Positions 52,975 through 62,689 are shown, numbered from the stretch's first letter. The stretch: 64,000 nt of DNA from Actinoalloteichus hoggarensis (GCF_002234535.1 NZ_CP022521.1:6432001-6496000), one strand, 5' to 3'. Notes: generated by a model from the sequence alone, not told the origin. Numbers and translations: made by a program.

Positions 52975-54618
52975 GTGGCGGCAGCAGGCGGACGAGGACC
53001 CGTGACCGGGCCGCTGTCCGCCGCCGTCGCCAGTCTGTGCCACCGGCTCCAGCCGCAGGTGAGCCCGCGCACCGCCGCGGGCTTCCGCGAGGTGCTGCGC
53101 AGGCTGGACGCCCCGCTTCAGCTCGCGGTGGCGGGTCGGATCAAATCGGGCAAGTCGACACTGGTCAACGCCCTGATCGGCCGCCGGGTCGCGCCCACCG
53201 ACGTCGGGGAGTGCACCCGGCTGGTCACCCGGTTCCAATACGGGACCGTCGACCGCATCGAGGTCGTGTTCACCGACGGCGGCAAGCAGGTGCTGCCCTT
53301 CGACGCCGACGGGATGATCCCGGCTTCGCTGGGCGTGGACATCGACGCGGTCTCGCATATCGAGGCCTTCCTCACCAACGCCGTGCTGCGTGATCTCACC
53401 GTCATCGACACCCCCGGCCTCGGTTCGCTCGACGCGGCCTCGGTGAAGCGCACCGAGGAGCTGCTGGGCGCCCGGCGGGACGGGGGCGACGAATCGGCGA
53501 CCGTCGAGCAGCCCGTCAGCGGGCGGACGGAGTCCCGGACGACACCCGACGACGTCGATGCGACCCGAGGCCCGGATCAGCCCGTGGGCGAGCTGGACCC
53601 GGTGTCCCGCAATGCGGTCGCGGGTGCCGAGGCGGTGCTCTACGTGCTCACGCAGTCCGTCCGCGCCGACGACGAGCAGGCGTTGGCGGCGTTCACCGCG
53701 GCGACGGCGAGCCGGGAGGCAGGACCGGTGAACGCCATCGCGGTACTGAACAAGGCCGACACCATCGAGCCGGATTCGGTCACGGGCTCGGACGGGGATC
53801 TCTGGCGGGCCGCCACGCTGCTCTCCGAACGACAGGCGGGCAGTCTCAAGCCGAGGGTCGCCGACGTGCTGCCGGTCATCGGGCTGCTGGCGGAGACCTC
53901 GGAGGCGGGCGGCTTCACCTCCGCCGACGCCGACGCGCTGCGCAGGCTCGCCGACCTGGATGAGGCGACGCTGGAGACGATGCTGATCTCCGCCGACCTC
54001 TTCACCACCTGGGAGTGCGAGGTGCCCGCCGCCGACCGAGCACGACTGCTGGAACGGCTCGACCTCTACGGCATCCGCTGCGGGGTGCGTGCCGTCACCC
54101 GCAGGCCCGACATCACCGCCGGTGCGCTGCGTCGGGAACTGTTGGACTCCTCCGGTCTGGCCGCGGTGCGCGGCAGGCTGGACAGCCTGTTCCGGGCACG
54201 CGCCGACGGCATCAAGGCGGCGGCGGCGATGGCCTCGGTGAGCGCGTTGGCGCATGCCTCTGGTGATCCCGGCGAGCGGCAGCGGGTGCACGACGCCATC
54301 GAGGTGCTGCTCGCCAAGCCGGAGGCCCACCAGCTCCGGCTGCTGGAGGCCCTGACGCTGGTGGCGGCGGGGGCGGTGTCCATGCCGGAGGACCTCGCGG
54401 AGGAGGTGCTGCGCGTGGGCAGCACGTCCTCGGTCGGGGAGCAGCTCGGGATGGTCGGCAGGCCGCCTGCGGAATGGGCCGCCTACGCCTTGGAGCGAGC
54501 AGGCTGGTGGCGGTCGTTCGCCTCGTTCGGCGCCACTCCCGCGCAGAGCCGGATCGCGCACGTCGTGCACCGGGCGTACTTCCTGATCTGGCAGCAGCTG
54601 CGGGAGGGGGCGCGCTGA
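52975..54618 (+). CDS. Dynamin-family GTPase (IniC-like)
   Basis: A 547-residue large GTPase. G1 is GRIKSGKST (about residue 54), the switch Thr lies in the following PTDVGECT, G3 is VIDTPGLGS (about 143), and G4 is LNKAD (about 258). Between G3 and G4 there is a hydrophilic insert of about 45 residues rich in Asp, Thr and Pro. The C-terminal half is helical and ends without an obvious membrane segment. It is the first gene of a three-gene set with a GrpE-like gene and a second dynamin. Pairs of unequal dynamins (as IniA/IniC, DynA/DynB) act in membrane remodelling or repair. GTG 52975 is preceded by GAGGGG. Confidence 0.9.
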   Translation: MAAAGGRGPVTGPLSAAVASLCHRLQPQVSPRTAAGFREVLRRLDAPLQLAVAGRIKSGKSTLVNALIGRRVAPTDVGECTRLVTRFQYGTVDRIEVVFTDGGKQVLPFDADGMIPASLGVDIDAVSHIEAFLTNAVLRDLTVIDTPGLGSLDAASVKRTEELLGARRDGGDESATVEQPVSGRTESRTTPDDVDATRGPDQPVGELDPVSRNAVAGAEAVLYVLTQSVRADDEQALAAFTAATASREAGPVNAIAVLNKADTIEPDSVTGSDGDLWRAATLLSERQAGSLKPRVADVLPVIGLLAETSEAGGFTSADADALRRLADLDEATLETMLISADLFTTWECEVPAADRARLLERLDLYGIRCGVRAVTRRPDITAGALRRELLDSSGLAAVRGRLDSLFRARADGIKAAAAMASVSALAHASGDPGERQRVHDAIEVLLAKPEAHQLRLLEALTLVAAGAVSMPEDLAEEVLRVGSTSSVGEQLGMVGRPPAEWAAYALERAGWWRSFASFGATPAQSRIAHVVHRAYFLIWQQLREGAR

Positions 54619-54644
54619 ACGGCCCCGGCGAGGGTACGGCGCCC

Positions 54645-55226
54645 GTGTCCGGGCGGCGCCCCCGGGGCGCCGTCGCCGTGGACGTCGCCGAGCCGGTCGT
54701 GACGGAGCATGCCGACCGGGGCGGGCCGATCCGCGTCCTCGGCTCCACCGCTGTTCGACGGCCCCGCGGCGAGACGTCGCGGTCCGCGAGCGCCGCGGCG
54801 GCGAGGAAAGCGGTGGGAACCGGGGCCTGGTGGCGTCCGTCGAATCCCGACGTGGGCTCTCATGCTGATCCGCCGGCCGCACCGGAGCCGTCCGTGGTGG
54901 CAGGCATCGACGCCGATCTGTTCGAGCAGGCACTCCGCGAGCGTCGAGAACTGATCCGACTCTGCCTCTACGCGCTGGATCGTGCACGCAGCGCGGGCGT
55001 CGCGGAACGTCTGGAGGAGGGGCTGGCCTCGGTCGGCGTCACGGCGCTGCGTCCGGACGGCGAACCGTTCGACCCGGCCCACCACGAGGCGGGCGGGGTC
55101 GTCACCCCGGACTCCCCCACGCTGGCGGGCACGGTGGCCGAGACGGAGGTCGTCGGCTTCGCGGACCGCGGCACGCAGCTGCGCCCGCCCGTGGTGATCG
55201 TCTACACCCCGCGTGCCGAGCGATGA
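54645..55226 (+). CDS. GrpE-like protein
   Basis: A 193-residue protein. The last 110 residues resemble the GrpE head and beta domain. A short helix ([20 protein letters not shown]) precedes [24 protein letters not shown], and then come [18 protein letters not shown] and [11 protein letters not shown]. The long GrpE coiled coil is missing, and the first 85 residues are disordered and basic/acidic. GrpE is the nucleotide exchange factor of Hsp70, and a membrane Hsp70-like protein is encoded at 8448. Its stop codon overlaps the ATG of the second dynamin, so co-translation is likely. GTG 54645 is the best start; GTG 54678 is possible. Confidence 0.8.
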   Translation: MSGRRPRGAVAVDVAEPVVTEHADRGGPIRVLGSTAVRRPRGETSRSASAAAARKAVGTGAWWRPSNPDVGSHADPPAAPEPSVVAGIDADLFEQALRERRELIRLCLYALDRARSAGVAERLEEGLASVGVTALRPDGEPFDPAHHEAGGVVTPDSPTLAGTVAETEVVGFADRGTQLRPPVVIVYTPRAER

Positions 55227-57064
55227 CCACCGAGGGCACCAAGAAGCTGCCGCTGCCGAAGCTGGTCCGTCAGACCCGGGAGCGACTCGTGGAGCTGCTC
55301 ACCGACCTCGACCCGGAGTCGGCCGACTGGGTGGAGAAGGTCCGGGCGAGCAAGGTCGCCACCCCGTCGGTCGTCGTCGTCGGCGAGACCAATCGGGGCA
55401 AGAGCTCACTGGTGAACGCCCTGCTGGGTCGGCAGGGTCTCTCGCCGGTCGACGCCGAGGTGGCGACGGCCGTCTACCTCGCCTTCGGTCACGGCGAGCA
55501 GTGGTCCGCGCGGGCCTGCTACGGCGTCGGCGCCGAGCCCGTCGACATCACCATGGAGTCGATCCCGTCCTGGGCGTCGGCGACCCACGAGCTGCCCGCG
55601 GGTGCGCTGCCGCCGCGCTACGTGGAGGTGGACGGGCCGGTTCCGCTGCTGAGCAACCTCCGGGTGGTCGACACCCCCGGTGTCGGCGGGCTCAGCGAGA
55701 TACACGGCGAGCTGGCCGCGGAGGCCGCCGCCAACGCCACGGCCCTGCTGTTCGTGGTGGACGCCTCGGCGCCGTTCACCCAGGGCGAGCTGGCGTTCCT
55801 CACCTCCGTGTCGGACCGGGTCGAGACGGTGTTGTTCGCGCTCACCAAGACAGACCAGTACCGGGGCTGGCGGCAGATCCTGGAGGCGAATCGGGCACTG
55901 CTCGCCGAGCACGCGCCGAGGTTCGCCGACACGGAGTTCCACCCGGTGTCGGCACGGATGTTCCAGCTCGCCGCGCAGGCGCCGAACGAGAGCGCGGGCG
56001 GGATGCTGCGGGAGCGGTCCGGCGTCGGCCAGCTCGCCGAGTCGCTGTCGCAGCTGGTCGGCGGGCGGGCGAACATGCTCGGCGAGGCCAACACGATGCG
56101 GGCGCTGTCGAGTTCGCTGAACGCCCTGGTGGTCCGGTTCGCGGCCGAGCAGCGGGCGTTGACCGTCGGGGAGGACGAGGCCGAGGTGCTGCGGGCCCGG
56201 CGCGACGAGCTCGCGGGCGAGCGGCGGGCGAACAACCGGGGCTGGCAGCTGCGGCTGCGCGGTGAGATCAATCGGGCCCGGGTCGAATGCGCTCACGACG
56301 TCGGCAGGCAGGTGCGCGATCTCCAGTCCTGGTTCCGCAAGGCCATCGACGTGGCGGACAAGGACAAGCTCGTCGAGCTGCCGCACCATGTGGACGCCGC
56401 GTTGCAGATGTTGTCCTCGCGCATCAGCGGAATGCTCAGCGAGCGGCTCGCCAGGGTCGCGGACACCTCCCTGTCCGAACTGTTCTCCGCCGACGAGCTG
56501 GCGGTGCTGCGGAACCAGGTCGCCAGGGCCACCCGACCGCCGGTGGTCGTCCGGCTCCCGGAGAAGCGGCCGGCGACCGCGGAGGATCGGCTGCTCGTGT
56601 TCATGGGTCTCTCCGGTGGCCTGGGCGCGGGCAAGCTGGCCACCCTTCCGTTGGCGCCGTTGGCCATCGCGGCGCCGCTGCTCGCGGTCCCGGCCATCGT
56701 GCTGGGCCTCGGCGCGGGCTGGTGGATCGGCAAGACGAGGAAGCACACCGCCGACAAGCAGCACGTGAAGCAGTGGCTGACCGAGGCCATCGCGGAGTCC
56801 CGGTCGACGCTGGATCAGCTCATCTCCGAGCAGCTCATCGAGGCGGAGCTTCAGTTGTCGCTGGCCTTGGACGATGCGCTGGCCCGCCGGATCGCGGCGA
56901 TCGAGGAGGAGCTGCGCGAAGTGGAGAAGGCGCTGCGGATGGACGTCGCCGAGCGCAAGCGTGAGCTGCAGACCGCGAACCGTCGACTCGCCGAGGTGAC
57001 GGCGGGTCGAGACCGGGTGGAGGAGCTGCTGCGGCGGATCCGCGAGGTCCGCGCGCGGGCCTGA
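55223..57064 (+). CDS. Dynamin-family GTPase with membrane hairpin (IniA-like)
   Basis: A 613-residue large GTPase. G1 is GETNRGKSS (about residue 54), G3 is VVDTPGVGG (about 148), and G4 is LTKTD (about 206). A long helical stalk follows. Residues about 470-503 (LATLPLAPLAIAAPLLAVPA and onward) form a hydrophobic hairpin that could serve as the membrane-inserting paddle. The last 55 residues are a charged coiled coil. It overlaps the GrpE-like gene by 4 bp. The layout matches bacterial dynamin-like proteins of the IniA type that tubulate or seal membranes. Confidence 0.9.
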   Translation: MTTEGTKKLPLPKLVRQTRERLVELLTDLDPESADWVEKVRASKVATPSVVVVGETNRGKSSLVNALLGRQGLSPVDAEVATAVYLAFGHGEQWSARACYGVGAEPVDITMESIPSWASATHELPAGALPPRYVEVDGPVPLLSNLRVVDTPGVGGLSEIHGELAAEAAANATALLFVVDASAPFTQGELAFLTSVSDRVETVLFALTKTDQYRGWRQILEANRALLAEHAPRFADTEFHPVSARMFQLAAQAPNESAGGMLRERSGVGQLAESLSQLVGGRANMLGEANTMRALSSSLNALVVRFAAEQRALTVGEDEAEVLRARRDELAGERRANNRGWQLRLRGEINRARVECAHDVGRQVRDLQSWFRKAIDVADKDKLVELPHHVDAALQMLSSRISGMLSERLARVADTSLSELFSADELAVLRNQVARATRPPVVVRLPEKRPATAEDRLLVFMGLSGGLGAGKLATLPLAPLAIAAPLLAVPAIVLGLGAGWWIGKTRKHTADKQHVKQWLTEAIAESRSTLDQLISEQLIEAELQLSLALDDALARRIAAIEEELREVEKALRMDVAERKRELQTANRRLAEVTAGRDRVEELLRRIREVRARA

Positions 57065-57277
57065 CCCGGCAGGTCCGCGGCGCTCGGCGATCGCGGTCCT
57101 CCCGTCTCACGCGGCACCGTCGACGAGGCGGGGGCGGCTGTCGAGCTGCGCGGGTGCGCGCTCGGCGCCCGACGACGGCGCGGTGGCACCGCGTGGTCCG
57201 GCCGATCTCCGGGAATGCCGCCCTCGAAGGTGCCGTCTTCCGCAGCGTCGTGTGAAGGTGGCGCCGACCTTGGATCT

Positions 57278-57292
57278 CTTTACGGCGTAAAG
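57278..57292. promoter_or_regulatory. Inverted repeat before siderophore-interacting protein gene
   Basis: CTTTACGGCGTAAAG has perfect 6-bp arms with a 3-base spacer, 51 bp before ATG 57344, and is followed by a TATTCT -10-like box. It looks like an operator. Confidence 0.5.
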
Positions 57293-57343
57293 TATTCTCG
57301 CGAACGGCGACCACCTCCGGCGGGTTCGAGCGAGAGGGCGTCC

Positions 57344-58216
57344 ATGACAGCACTTCCAGTCCGGCTGATCGAGGTCGTCGGCCGTCGGCGACCGACCCCG
57401 ATGACCTGCCGCATCACCTTCGGCGGCCCGGACCTCGCCGACTTCGCGTTCATCCCGGACCAGCAGGTGAAACTGTGCTTTCCCCCGACGGGCGCGGCCG
57501 TGCCCCGGCTGCCGGCGCCGACGCCGGACGGCGATCCGCTGCCCTGGTACCGGGAGTACCTGGCGATGCCGGAGCATGAGCGTCCCCGGATGCGCGGCTA
57601 CACCGTTCGCGCGCATCGCGCGGACGAGGGCGTGATCGACGTCGACTTCGCCCTTCGCTCCGACGCCGGGCCCGCGACCCGGTGGGCCCGAGACGCCCGA
57701 GTCGGCGACGTCGTCGGCATGGTGGGTCCGTCACCGATCTTCGCCCGGTCCCGTCCCCTCAGCGCGTCGATCGCCGCCGGCGGGCTGCTCCTGCTCGCGG
57801 GCGACGAGTCGGCGCTGCCCGGCATCGGCACACTGATCGAGACCCTGCCCGCCCGCACCCGCGCGCTTGCCTTGATCGAGGTCGCCGACCGGGCCGAGGA
57901 GCAGCGCTTCGAGACGCACGGCGAGGTGACCGTGCGGTGGCTGCACCGGGGGGAGACCCCACCGGGCACGGGCGGGTCGCTGCTCGACGCGCTGCGCGCC
58001 GCCGAGTTCCCGCCGGAGCGGACGGTCGCCTGGCTCGCCGCGGAGGCCGCCGTGGCACGCGGGATGCGCGGACACCTGGTCGCCGAACGTGGCATGGCAG
58101 GCTCGGCCGTCGAGTTCGCCGGGTACTGGCGGGCGGGCCGCACACAGGACGACGCGCCCACGGCCGCCGATCTCGCCGACGCCCGAGCGCGCGCGGCCGA
58201 CGCGCGAACACGATGA
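57344..58216 (+). CDS. Siderophore-interacting protein (ferric-siderophore reductase)
   Basis: A 290-residue SIP-family flavoprotein. The FAD domain shows DQQVKLCFPP and the family motif RGYTVRAHRADEGVIDVDFALR. The NAD(P)-binding domain has LLLAGDESALPGIGTLIE, the ETLPARTRALALIEV strand and VAWLAAEAAVARGMRGHLVAERG, the SIP_C hallmark. It releases iron from imported ferric siderophores by reduction. ATG 57344 is preceded by GAGAGG. The inverted repeat at 57278 may carry iron control, though it does not look like a standard IdeR or DmdR box. Confidence 0.93.
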   Translation: MTALPVRLIEVVGRRRPTPMTCRITFGGPDLADFAFIPDQQVKLCFPPTGAAVPRLPAPTPDGDPLPWYREYLAMPEHERPRMRGYTVRAHRADEGVIDVDFALRSDAGPATRWARDARVGDVVGMVGPSPIFARSRPLSASIAAGGLLLLAGDESALPGIGTLIETLPARTRALALIEVADRAEEQRFETHGEVTVRWLHRGETPPGTGGSLLDALRAAEFPPERTVAWLAAEAAVARGMRGHLVAERGMAGSAVEFAGYWRAGRTQDDAPTAADLADARARAADARTR

Positions 58217-58309
58217 CCCCGGGCCGATCCGGCGCGACCGCGCACACCGCCTGCCGCTCGCGGCCGGGTTCGACGCCCACGAAACCGCGGACGGACGTGC
58301 CGAACGCCG

Positions 58310-58732
58310 TCAGCTCGGCTGATCGCGGTACTGGGCGCGGAAGGACTCCGACGGCGGGATGGGCGTGATGACGTCGATCAACACCCCGTCCGGCGCCTCG
58401 ATGATGAAGTGCCGCTGCCCGAACTGCTCGTTGCGCAGCGACAGGATCGGCGCAAGGCCGCCCTCGGTCACCAGCCGATCGTGTTCGGCGTCGACATCGG
58501 TGACCTCGAGGTTCAGCAGCACGCCGCGCACCGACTCGCGATGTCCTTCGGGGACGGAGGAGTGCCGGGGGTCGAGGAGCGCCAACTCCTGATGCGGCGC
58601 GTCGATTCGACGCAGGCTCACGTACCAGTCCGAGTCGAAGGTCGTCTCGAAGCCGAGCCATCGGGTGTAGAAGGCGTGCGCCGTCGGGATGTCATGGGTG
58701 CAGAGGACGGGATAGAAGCTGGTCAGCGCCAT
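58310..58732 (-). CDS. VOC (glyoxalase/dioxygenase superfamily) protein
   Basis: A 140-residue single VOC-fold domain. The ordered strands start MALTSFYPVLCTHDIPTAHAFY, and the potential metal or ligand residues are His13 and Glu in the last motif (IEAPDGVLIDVI). Such proteins act as glyoxalases, ring-cleaving dioxygenases or antibiotic-sequestering proteins. ATG 58732 is chosen for GAGGTG 8 bp upstream over an upstream Met inside the operator. It is divergent from a TetR gene, and the shared region has ATACCT-N5-AGGTAT, so TetR repression is likely. Confidence 0.85.
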   Translation of the reverse strand: MALTSFYPVLCTHDIPTAHAFYTRWLGFETTFDSDWYVSLRRIDAPHQELALLDPRHSSVPEGHRESVRGVLLNLEVTDVDAEHDRLVTEGGLAPILSLRNEQFGQRHFIIEAPDGVLIDVITPIPPSESFRAQYRDQPS

Positions 58733-58754
58733 GAGATTCACACCTCTCAGATAC

Positions 58755-58802
58755 ATACCTTCGGTAGGTATGGTGTTGGAAACTAGTCCCGTACCCTCGG
58801 TA
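58755..58802. promoter_or_regulatory. Operators between VOC and TetR genes
   Basis: ATACCT-N5-AGGTAT at 58755-58771 is a perfect inverted repeat. The included TACCTTCGGTA is repeated with one change as TACCCTCGGTA at 58792-58802. The sites probably bind the adjacent TetR protein. Confidence 0.6.
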
Positions 58803-58834
58803 TGTCAACGGTGTTCCGGCGAAGGGCGGCGACG

Positions 58835-59434
58835 ATGAGTCCCCACGGCAGCAAGGCCCGACAACGGGAGGAGACCCGCCGTCTCCTGATCACCCTCGGC
58901 CGCGAGCTGTTCGCCGAGCGCGGCTACCACGCCGTCGGGCTCACCGAGATCGCCGCGGCCGCGGGCCTCACCAAGGGCGCGCTCTATCACCATTTCGGCA
59001 GCAAGGCCGGCCTCTTCCACGCGGTGGTCGACGACATCGCGCACGAGGTCGCCTCCGAGGTCTCGACCGTCGCCGATGCCGAGGCGACTCCGTGGGACCG
59101 GCTCCGCGCGGGCTGTCGCGCCTTCCTGACCGCGGCCTCCGATCCCGGCAGACGACGCATCCTGCTCGTCGACGGGCCCGCCGTGCTCGGCTGGCACGAG
59201 TGGCGTCTGCTCGACGAGGCCACCTCGGCGGCGCAGCTCACCGAAGCACTGGCCACGCTCGTCGAACACGGCGTGATCGAGGCGACGCCCGTCGAACCGC
59301 TCGCGCGGCTGCTCTCCGGAGCGATGAACGAGGCGGCGCTGTGGATCGCACGGTCCGACGACCCCGCCCGTGACCTCGCTGCCGCGAACCGGTCATTGGA
59401 GCGGCTGCTCAGCGGCCTGCGGGTCGATGACTGA
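58835..59434 (+). CDS. TetR-family regulator of the VOC gene
   Basis: A 199-residue repressor. The helix-turn-helix is in the first 55 residues (FAERGYHAVGLTEIAAAAGLTKGALYHHFGSK), followed by a C-terminal domain with LLVDGPAVLGWHEWRLLDE, typical of a large actinobacterial TetR branch. ATG 58835 has GAAGGG 9 bp upstream; the ATG at 58802 would overlap the operator half-site. It is divergent from the VOC gene and presumably regulates both. Confidence 0.88.
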   Translation: MSPHGSKARQREETRRLLITLGRELFAERGYHAVGLTEIAAAAGLTKGALYHHFGSKAGLFHAVVDDIAHEVASEVSTVADAEATPWDRLRAGCRAFLTAASDPGRRRILLVDGPAVLGWHEWRLLDEATSAAQLTEALATLVEHGVIEATPVEPLARLLSGAMNEAALWIARSDDPARDLAAANRSLERLLSGLRVDD

Positions 59435-59667
59435 AGACCCGTGTCGGCCCGGTACGACGCCCCGTCGATCGGCGTCGCCGGCCTGGACCGGCGACGCCAC
59501 CCGTGTCTAGGCTCGCGTCGAACGGCGTCACAGGCGCCGTACCTGCGGCGACGAAAACGACCTGCCGAGGGCGCGGAACCGACCGACCCCCTGTCGAGTC
59601 CAACCCGAGAACGTCGACACAGTGCGCGCCAGCGAGCGGTTCGCGGAAACCAGGATGAGGGGACGTT

Positions 59668-60561
59668 GTGTACATCGAGGACGCGGGCGGCTCAGCCGAC
59701 ACGACAGCGACGACCGACACCGAACTCAAGGTCACCGTGGACGGCGAGGAGTACACCGCCGAGGCCGACTACGACATGAACGGCGACGGCATCAACGACT
59801 CGATCGTCATCGAGTCGGACGAGGGGTATGCCGTCTTCACCGATGTCGACGGTGACGGAGACGCCGACCTGCTGGTCAAGCTCGACGAGAACGGCGAGGC
59901 GACGTCGGCCGCGGGCTACGACGAGTCGACCGGCGACTGGGTGAGCACCGACCTCGATGACGCGATCGGCGGCACGGGCGTCGACGAGGTCGGTGACCAG
60001 CACCAGACCGGTGACGACTCCGACGTGCTGACCGGCGACGGGGCGCCGATGATCGTCGAGACGCCGCACGGTCCCGTCGAGGCGGGCCCGCCCACCGAGG
60101 ACCTCGACGGCGACGGCGTGCCCGACACCGCGACGATCGTGGGCGAGGACGGCACGATCCTGGTGGTCAGCGACGTGAACGGCGACGGAGAGGCCGACCT
60201 GATCGCCGAGTTCCGTGCCGACGGCACGGTGGTCGTCTCCGAACACACGGGCGACGGCGAATGGATCGTCACCGAGTCCGGCCGGATCGACTCCCAGGGC
60301 GACTTCGTACCGGACCCCGGCTTCGGGCCGGGCGACGGAGCGGGGCCCGGGGTCGGCGAGGAGGCCGGCGGCAGGGGCGGCTCCTTCTCCTCGGCGGTCT
60401 CCGACGATGCGGCCTGGGCGGACGACGCCTGGGCCGACGACGCGGACGAGGCCGAGACGAACGTCGCGGCCGCGCGCTCCTACGACGTCTCCGCCGCCTT
60501 CGGCCGCCCCGACTCCGCGGACGCGGGGCCGGACGCCGACGCGCAGGCGGCGTGGGGCTGA
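59668..60561 (+). CDS. Acidic DxDGDG-repeat protein, probable calcium binding
   Basis: A 297-residue, very acidic protein. It contains repeated DxNGDGxxD or DxDGDGxxD loops: DMNGDGINDS, DVDGDGDADLL, DLDGDGVPDTA and DVNGDGEADLI. Each is followed by a hydrophobic strand (VFTDV, ILVVSDV), as in FG-GAP/EF-hand-like calcium sites. The last 100 residues are Gly/Ala/Asp-rich and disordered. There is no signal peptide or membrane segment, which is odd for this repeat type. GTG 59668 follows GAGGGGA. A strong terminator follows. Similar acidic proteins occur near actinobacterial dynamin loci, but the link here is only proximity. Confidence 0.8.
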   Translation: MYIEDAGGSADTTATTDTELKVTVDGEEYTAEADYDMNGDGINDSIVIESDEGYAVFTDVDGDGDADLLVKLDENGEATSAAGYDESTGDWVSTDLDDAIGGTGVDEVGDQHQTGDDSDVLTGDGAPMIVETPHGPVEAGPPTEDLDGDGVPDTATIVGEDGTILVVSDVNGDGEADLIAEFRADGTVVVSEHTGDGEWIVTESGRIDSQGDFVPDPGFGPGDGAGPGVGEEAGGRGGSFSSAVSDDAAWADDAWADDADEAETNVAAARSYDVSAAFGRPDSADAGPDADAQAAWG

Positions 60562-60576
60562 GCCGCCACTCGCCCC

Positions 60577-60616
60577 GAAAGACCCCGTATCCCGATGTCG
60601 GGATACGGGGTCTTTC
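60577..60616. terminator. Bidirectional hairpin terminator
   Basis: The 19-bp arms 60577-60595 and 60598-60616 are exact inverse complements. The central bases must open to form the loop, leaving a stem of about 17 bp. Short A and T tracts at the two ends allow termination on either strand. It lies 15 bp after the acidic protein gene. Confidence 0.8.
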
Positions 60617-60868
60617 ATATTTCTGCATTGTTCCCACACACGTGACCCACTGGAGTGCTGAATCGATAACCTGATCGGTCGTGTGAGCGATGTGACAGCG
60701 TTCTCGTAGAGCGGTGTTGGTCACGAGCGCTAGCCTCGACGACATCCCTTTTTCCCACGCCCGTCGATCGCATCGGGCGGACCGAGCCATTCCCGCTGAA
60801 TGGTGACGTCACCCCGGCGCCGACGAGGCGACTCCCCTAGGGCCGCCGCCCAGTCAGGAGACGAGACG

Positions 60869-62689
60869 ATGACCGCATTGGCGATCCCCGGCCTCGATCA
60901 CGCACCGACCACCCACGAGAGGCTGCTCTCGTGGGTGCACGAGGTAGCCGAGCTGACCAGCCCCGACGAGGTGGTGTGGTGCGACGGCACGCAGCAGGAA
61001 TGGGATCGCCTGACCGGGCGACTCGTCGACGCCGGAACGTTCGTCCCGCTGCCGAGGCGGCCGAACTCGTTCTGGTGCGCCTCCGATCCGGACGACGTCG
61101 CGCGGGTGGAGGAGCGGACCTTCATCTGCTCTCGGGACGAGGCCGACGCGGGGGCCACGAACAACTGGCGGGATCCCGCCGAGATGAAGTCCGTGATGAC
61201 CGATCTGTACCGCGGCTCGATGCGCGGTCGGACAATGTACGTCATCCCGTTCTGCATGGGGCCGTTGGACGCCGACAAACCCATGTTCGGGGTGGAGATC
61301 ACCGACTCGGAATACGTGGTCGTCTCCATGCACATCATGACCAGGGTGGGTCGCCGAGTAATCGACCGGATGGGTTCGGACGCCGATTTCGTTCCTTGTC
61401 TGCATTCCGTCGGCGCGCCGCTGGACGAGGGCGTCGAGGATGTGCCGTGGCCGTGTAACGAGACCAAGTACATCACCCATTTCCCGGAGGAGAAGACGAT
61501 CTGGAGCTTCGGTTCCGGCTACGGCGGCAACGCGCTGCTGGGAAAGAAGTGCTACTCGCTGCGGATCGCCTCGTCCCTGGCCAGGGAGGAGGGCTGGCTT
61601 GCCGAGCACATGTTGATCCTCAAGCTCACGTCCCCGACCGACAAGGTGCACTACGTGGCGGCCGCCTTCCCCTCCGCCTGCGGGAAGACGAACCTCGCCA
61701 TGCTCGAGCCGACCATTCCCGGGTGGCGAGTGGAGACCCTCGGCGACGACATCGCGTGGATGCGGTTCGGCAAGGACGGCAGGCTGTACGCCGTCAATCC
61801 GGAGAACGGCTTCTTCGGGGTGGCGCCGGGCACCAACTGGAAGACCAACCCCAACGCGATGCGGACCCTGGAACGGGGCAACTCCATCTTCACCAACGTG
61901 GCCAGGACCGCGGACGGCGACGTCTGGTGGGAGGGGATGGAGGGCTCCCCGGAGAACCTGACCTCGTGGAAGCGACAGGACTGGACGCCTGCCGACGGCG
62001 AGGCGGGTGAACCGGCCGCGCACCCCAACTCGCGGTACTGCACTCCGATGAACCAGTGTCCGGTGCTCGCCCCCGAGTGGGACGATCCGCAGGGCGTCCC
62101 GATCTCGGCGATCCTGTTCGGCGGCAGGCGGGCCACCACCGTTCCGCTGGTGGCGCAGGCACGGGACTGGCAGCACGGCGTGTTCCTCGGCGCCACGCTG
62201 TCGAGTGAGAAGACCGCGGCGGCGACCGGCGCGGTCGGGCAGGTACGGCGCGACCCGATGGCCATGCTGCCCTTCATCGGCTACAACGCGGGCGACTACT
62301 TCCAGCACTGGGTCGATCTCGGCAAGCAGGCCGACGCCGGCGCCCTGCCGTCGATCTTCTACGTGAACTGGTTCCGCCGCGGCGAGGACGGCCGGTTCCT
62401 GTGGCCCGGATTCGGCGAGAACTCCCGCGTGCTCAAGTGGATCGTCGAGCGGCTCGACGGAGACGCGACGGCGGCCGAGACCGCCGTGGGTCTGGTCCCC
62501 GGCGCCGACGCCCTCGATCTGAGCGGCCTGGACGTGCGGCAGGCGGACGTCGAGGCGGCGCTGGCCGTCGACGCCGAGGAGTGGCGAGCCGAGCTGCCGC
62601 TGATCGAGGAGTGGTTCGACACCATCGGGCCCGCGCTGCCGAGCACGATGCGCGACGAGCTGGCCGCGCTGCGGCAGCGGCTCGGCTGA
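60869..62689 (+). CDS. pckG: Phosphoenolpyruvate carboxykinase (GTP)
   Basis: A 606-residue GTP-type PEPCK, full length. Key parts are [12 protein letters not shown], the P-loop [12 protein letters not shown] (about residues 264-275, with the active-site Cys), [32 protein letters not shown], the hinge [13 protein letters not shown], and YFQHWV. It converts oxaloacetate and GTP to PEP and CO2, linking the TCA cycle with gluconeogenesis. ATG 60869 follows CAGGAG (60855-60860). It stands alone behind a 250-bp promoter region. Confidence 0.98.
   Translation: MTALAIPGLDHAPTTHERLLSWVHEVAELTSPDEVVWCDGTQQEWDRLTGRLVDAGTFVPLPRRPNSFWCASDPDDVARVEERTFICSRDEADAGATNNWRDPAEMKSVMTDLYRGSMRGRTMYVIPFCMGPLDADKPMFGVEITDSEYVVVSMHIMTRVGRRVIDRMGSDADFVPCLHSVGAPLDEGVEDVPWPCNETKYITHFPEEKTIWSFGSGYGGNALLGKKCYSLRIASSLAREEGWLAEHMLILKLTSPTDKVHYVAAAFPSACGKTNLAMLEPTIPGWRVETLGDDIAWMRFGKDGRLYAVNPENGFFGVAPGTNWKTNPNAMRTLERGNSIFTNVARTADGDVWWEGMEGSPENLTSWKRQDWTPADGEAGEPAAHPNSRYCTPMNQCPVLAPEWDDPQGVPISAILFGGRRATTVPLVAQARDWQHGVFLGATLSSEKTAAATGAVGQVRRDPMAMLPFIGYNAGDYFQHWVDLGKQADAGALPSIFYVNWFRRGEDGRFLWPGFGENSRVLKWIVERLDGDATAAETAVGLVPGADALDLSGLDVRQADVEAALAVDAEEWRAELPLIEEWFDTIGPALPSTMRDELAALRQRLG

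Noticed and set aside
60660-60720. CRP-like site before pckG
   Set aside because: Half-sites TGTGA and similar occur but without the correct spacing and symmetry.
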